Below, in pieces: positions 61,010 through 64,000 of a stretch of DNA of 64,000 nucleotides (position 1 is the stretch's first letter; each line of letters begins with the position of its first letter). Source of the stretch: Bacillota bacterium (lineage in GTDB: Bacteria; Bacillota; UBA4882; UBA10575). Below the pieces are notes generated by a model, which was not told the origin of the DNA, ran no database searches, and saw only the letters and a list, made by a program, of their open reading frames with translations. The stretch is from NCBI GenBank assembly GCA_012727425.1, contig JAAYHQ010000030.1, positions 38,639 through 102,638 on the forward strand. Direction: 5' to 3'. The position numbers and the translations under genes are program-made.

Positions 61010-62326
61010 GTGCTGAACCCTGCCGACCTGGGTATCCAGATTCCTGCGGTCCTGGTGCCAGCCGCCCACGTGGACCCGGCCAAATGGGCGGTGATCGCCT
61101 GCGACCAGTACACCTCAGACCCTGAGTACTGGGCGGAAGTCCGCAGACGGATTGGTAATTCCCCTTCCACTTTGGACCTGATCCTCCCCGAGGTTTATTT
61201 GGAAGACCCGGAGGTCGAGTCCAAAATCCAACGGATCAACGAACGGATGCGGGCCTTCCTGGCCGAAAAAATCCTGGTCCCGTTGGCCCCGGGGCTGATC
61301 CTCCTGGACCGGCGGACCGCCTATGTCCCGTCCCGCAAAGGGTTGCTCCTGGCGGTTGACCTGGAAAAGTACGATTACAAAAAAGGGACTAAAAGTTTAA
61401 TCCGCCCCACCGAAGAGACGATCGCCGACCGTTTGCCGCCCCGTATCAAAATCCGGGAAGGGGGAATTTTGGAGGTCCCCCATATTATGCTCCTCCTCGA
61501 TGATCCCGAACGCACCGTCATCGAACCGCTTTTCCGGTATGCCCCGGACTTACCACGGCTTTATGATTTTGACCTGATGATGAACGGCGGGCACCTCACC
61601 GGTTACCATGTCACCGATCCGGAGCTGCTCAACCAGACTTTCAAGGCTTTGGCCCGTTTAACCGATCCGGAGGTCACCGCCGCCAAGTACGGCGCTGGGG
61701 AAGCCCCCCTCTTGTTCGCCGTCGGTGACGGGAACCATTCGTTAGCCACGGCCAAAGCGATCTGGGAGAAACTCAAACAGCAAACCGCCAACCCCGATAC
61801 CCTGCACAATCACCCGGCCCGTTACTGCCTGGTGGAAGTGGTCAACCTTTACGATGAAGGGCTGATCTTCCATCCGATCCACCGTCTTTTGTTCAACGTG
61901 GACCCGGACCACTTCTTCCGTGAACTGCAATCCCATCTCCGGTGCCGGATTATCACCACGGAACATCACGAAGCACCAAGTGATCCGAATGCCCAGTATT
62001 TCCATTTTTTCACCGCCACCGCCACCGGCACGGTCATCTTTGACCACTCCGGCTCAGTTTTGACCGTCGGCACCCTGCAACCATTTCTCGATGCCTATCT
62101 CGACCGGCATCCGGAAAGCCGGATCGACTATATTCACGGCGCGGAAACCGTCACCACCCTGGGACGGCAACCGGGTAACCTTGGCCTCATTCTACCGCCT
62201 TTAAACAAGCATGACCTCTTTAAAACGGTGATCCGGGACGGCGCTTTACCCCGGAAAACCTTTTCCATGGGGGAAGCCGATGAGAAACGGTTTTATTTCG
62301 AAGCGCGGATCATTAAACGCGACTAG
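61010..62326 (+). CDS. DUF1015 family protein
   Basis: The 438-residue protein has the DUF1015 features: IPAVLVPAAHVDPAKWAVIACDQYTSDPEYW near the start, RKGLLLAVDLEKYDY, DLMMNGGHLTGYHV and FAVGDGNHSLATAKAIWE. The function is not known; fold-level links to nucleotide-hydrolysing or ParB-like domains have been suggested for the family. GTG 61010 follows AAAGGAGTG. It is followed by a bidirectional terminator. No metabolic partner is evident from neighbours. Confidence 0.9.
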   Translation: MLNPADLGIQIPAVLVPAAHVDPAKWAVIACDQYTSDPEYWAEVRRRIGNSPSTLDLILPEVYLEDPEVESKIQRINERMRAFLAEKILVPLAPGLILLDRRTAYVPSRKGLLLAVDLEKYDYKKGTKSLIRPTEETIADRLPPRIKIREGGILEVPHIMLLLDDPERTVIEPLFRYAPDLPRLYDFDLMMNGGHLTGYHVTDPELLNQTFKALARLTDPEVTAAKYGAGEAPLLFAVGDGNHSLATAKAIWEKLKQQTANPDTLHNHPARYCLVEVVNLYDEGLIFHPIHRLLFNVDPDHFFRELQSHLRCRIITTEHHEAPSDPNAQYFHFFTATATGTVIFDHSGSVLTVGTLQPFLDAYLDRHPESRIDYIHGAETVTTLGRQPGNLGLILPPLNKHDLFKTVIRDGALPRKTFSMGEADEKRFYFEARIIKRD

Positions 62327-62363
62327 TTTCACCTTTTCATCAATCAACGGGCCGCTCCGGCCC

Positions 62364-62397
62364 GTAAAAAAAGCCACCATCCATGGTGGCTTTTTTG
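62364..62397. terminator. Bidirectional terminator between the DUF1015 and IMP dehydrogenase genes
   Basis: AAAAGCCACC/GGTGGCTTTT stem with a 6-base loop, A-run and T-run on either side, between convergent genes. Confidence 0.92.
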
Positions 62398-62411
62398 CTT
62401 GTTCGTACGGG

Positions 62412-63920
62412 TTAAGAAAAATCGGGGTCGGTCTCTTTCCGGAGAATCACGTCATGGGCGCTGCCTTCACGCAGGGTAAGCGGGGAGACCAGGGTGAGGC
62501 GGGCTTTTTTCTGTAGTTCGGGAATCGTGAGGGCACCGCAATTGCACATCGTCGCTTTGATCTTCGCCAGGGTTAAATCGAGGTTATCTTTTAATTTTCC
62601 AGCATAGGGGACATAGGAGTCAACCCCCTCTTCAAAGGTTAATTCCTCCTCGCTGCTCTGGTCATAACGGGCCCAGTTGCGTGCCCGGTTGGAACCCTCG
62701 CCCCAGTATTCCTTTACGTAGTTCATGCCATGCCGGATTTTCCGGGTCGGACTCTCGTCAAAACGGGCAAAGTACCGGCCGAGCATCACAAAGTCGGCCC
62801 CCATCGCCAGCGCCAGTACAATATGGTAGTCATGGACAATCCCCCCGTCGGAACAGATGGGGATGTAGTTTCCGGTCCGTGCGAAGTACTCGTCCCGCGC
62901 CTTCGCCACTTCGATCACCGCCGTGGCTTGTCCCCGCCCGATTCCCTTTTGTTCGCGGGTGATACAGATCGAACCGCCGCCGATCCCAACCTTGATAAAA
63001 TCAGCCCCGGCTTCGGCCAAGTACAAAAAGGCATCCCGGTCCACCACATTACCGCCGCCAACTTTGACTTCACCCTTGAACTTCTCCTTAATGGTCTTAA
63101 TGGTTTCGAACTGCCATTCGGTGAAACCGTCGGACGAATCAACACAGAGGATGTCCGCTCCCGCCTCCACCAAAGCCGGCACCCGGTCGTGATAATCCCG
63201 GGTGTTGATCCCAGCCCCCACCATCAGCCTTTTATGCTGATCCAACAGTTCCAGCGGATTTTCCTTATGGGCGGTGTAATCCTTCCGGAAAACCAGGTAC
63301 TTCAACCGCTGTTCTTCATCGATGATCGGTAAACAGTTCAGTTTGTGCTCCCAGATTAGATCGTTGGCCTCCGAAAGGGTAATCCCTTCCTTCCCGTAAA
63401 CGATCTCGGCAAAGGGGGTCATAAATTCTTTCACTTTCATATCTTCCGGGGTGCGGCCCTTCCGGTAATCCCTACTGGTGACGATCCCCAAGAGCTTTCC
63501 GTTGGGCGAACCGTCATCGGTAATGGCAATGGTGGAATGGCCGGTTTTAGCCGTCAAGGCCAAGACATCCGCCAGGGTGTGCTCGGGGGTCAAGTTGGAG
63601 TCACTGACGACAAAACCGGCTTTGTAGCTTTTCACCCGCCGCACCATCTCGGCCTGGGAGTCAATGGGTTGGGAGGCATAAATGAAGGAAAGTCCACCAC
63701 ATCTGGCCAGTTCAATTGCCATTCGCTCTCCGGAAACCGCTTGCATAATTGCGGAAACCAGAGGAATATTCAAGTGCAACGGGGAGGTTTCCCCCTGTTT
63801 AAACCGGACAATTGGTGTGCGCAGACTGACGTTCTCCGGAATACAGTCTTTCGTGGTTAAATTGGGCAGGAGTAAATATTCACTGAAGGTTCGACTCGGT
63901 TCGTCGTAAAAATAAGCCAT
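62412..63920 (-). CDS. guaB: IMP dehydrogenase
   Basis: The 502-residue barrel enzyme oxidises IMP to XMP for guanine nucleotides. It has a CBS-pair insert (about 95-225). The catalytic loop is [20 protein letters not shown], with the cysteine present but GGGSIC in place of the common [30 protein letters not shown] carries the phosphate-binding region. The flap region ([11 protein letters not shown]) differs from the usual type, placing it in a divergent IMPDH subgroup. ATG follows TAAGGAGG. A consensus promoter lies 36 bases upstream. Confidence 0.9.
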   Translation of the reverse strand: MAYFYDEPSRTFSEYLLLPNLTTKDCIPENVSLRTPIVRFKQGETSPLHLNIPLVSAIMQAVSGERMAIELARCGGLSFIYASQPIDSQAEMVRRVKSYKAGFVVSDSNLTPEHTLADVLALTAKTGHSTIAITDDGSPNGKLLGIVTSRDYRKGRTPEDMKVKEFMTPFAEIVYGKEGITLSEANDLIWEHKLNCLPIIDEEQRLKYLVFRKDYTAHKENPLELLDQHKRLMVGAGINTRDYHDRVPALVEAGADILCVDSSDGFTEWQFETIKTIKEKFKGEVKVGGGNVVDRDAFLYLAEAGADFIKVGIGGGSICITREQKGIGRGQATAVIEVAKARDEYFARTGNYIPICSDGGIVHDYHIVLALAMGADFVMLGRYFARFDESPTRKIRHGMNYVKEYWGEGSNRARNWARYDQSSEEELTFEEGVDSYVPYAGKLKDNLDLTLAKIKATMCNCGALTIPELQKKARLTLVSPLTLREGSAHDVILRKETDPDFS

Positions 63921-63955
63921 GAAACAGCCTCCTTACCGTTTTTTAAATTCTATCA

Positions 63956-63984
63956 ATTATAAAGAAGTTTTGTCCTGCTGTCAA
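63956..63984 (-). promoter_or_regulatory. Sigma-A promoter of guaB
   Basis: TTGACA, 17 bases, TATAAT on the minus strand, a full consensus match. Beyond it the window ends with a plus-strand GGGAGGTG, probably the ribosome site of a divergent gene starting past 64000. Confidence 0.9.
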
Positions 63985-64000
63985 GCCCACGGGAGGTGAA

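Noticed and set aside
1..64000. CRISPR arrays, tRNA, rRNA, insertion sequences, integrases
   Set aside because: No regularly spaced direct repeats, cloverleaf-like clusters with conserved T-arm, transposase motifs or terminal inverted repeats were found by reading. Short tRNA genes could still be missed without a covariance search.

Overview
The window reads as the chromosome of an endospore-forming Bacillota with GC content in the mid-50s. Spore genes recognised by sequence are a gerA-type germinant receptor start, gpr, csfB/gin, bofA, ricT/yaaT, a SpoVB-like flippase and a SleB-type hydrolase. Housekeeping blocks follow Firmicute order: yaaL-bofA-csfB-tmk-yaaQ-yaaR-holB-yaaT, nadK-argR-recN, comEA-comEC-holA and rapZ-yvcK. 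One wrecked gene (53637-54063) looks like an outer-membrane beta-barrel protein of the PorV/UPF0164 type. Neither solute-binding protein carries a lipobox. Together these hint at a two-membrane (diderm) Bacillota such as the Limnochordia, but that is inference. No tRNA, rRNA, CRISPR array, insertion sequence or intact prophage was seen.

Layout. 1-5.7 kb: gerA start, DUF554 protein, Gre-like factor, LiaF-like protein, ECF sigma/anti-sigma pair, murJ. 5.7-7.8 kb: a small membrane protein, gpr and a holin-like protein behind a sigma-F-like promoter, then rpsT. 7.8-14.8 kb: DNA uptake and repair genes. 15-18.8 kb: flippase and an amino-acid ABC importer. 19-23.2 kb: the yaa cluster. 23.2-31.6 kb: a secreted carbohydrate-module protein, MFS exporter, D,D-carboxypeptidase, CsoR-family repressor with thioredoxin, NAD synthetase, hemerythrin, ddl. 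31.6-35.7 kb: M23 peptidase, membrane FMN protein, LysM-SleB hydrolase.

35.7-37.8 kb is an AT-rich accessory patch of broken genes: an internally deleted histidine kinase, a frameshifted beta-propeller protein and orphan fragments. 37.8-40.9 kb is an ABC importer behind an FMN riboswitch and terminator, so probably a riboflavin transporter. 41-48.2 kb holds yvcK fused to a PrcB-like domain, rapZ, a sugar nucleotidyltransferase with a degenerate mutase domain, a glycosyltransferase and folB. 48.3-51.9 kb is nadA-nadB-nadC. 52-57.3 kb has an FRG-domain protein, a LysE exporter, the barrel-protein remnant and three overlapping M42 aminopeptidases. 57.4-64 kb has a HAD phosphatase, HelD, a DUF1015 protein and an IMP dehydrogenase.

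NAD metabolism is well represented: nadA/B/C make nicotinate mononucleotide, nadE amidates the dinucleotide and nadK phosphorylates NAD. The NadE here has glycine in place of its glutaminase cysteine. Cell-envelope genes (murJ, ddl, carboxypeptidase, M23 and SleB hydrolases) form the second theme. All assignments come from reading the sequence and recalled family features; no database search was run.
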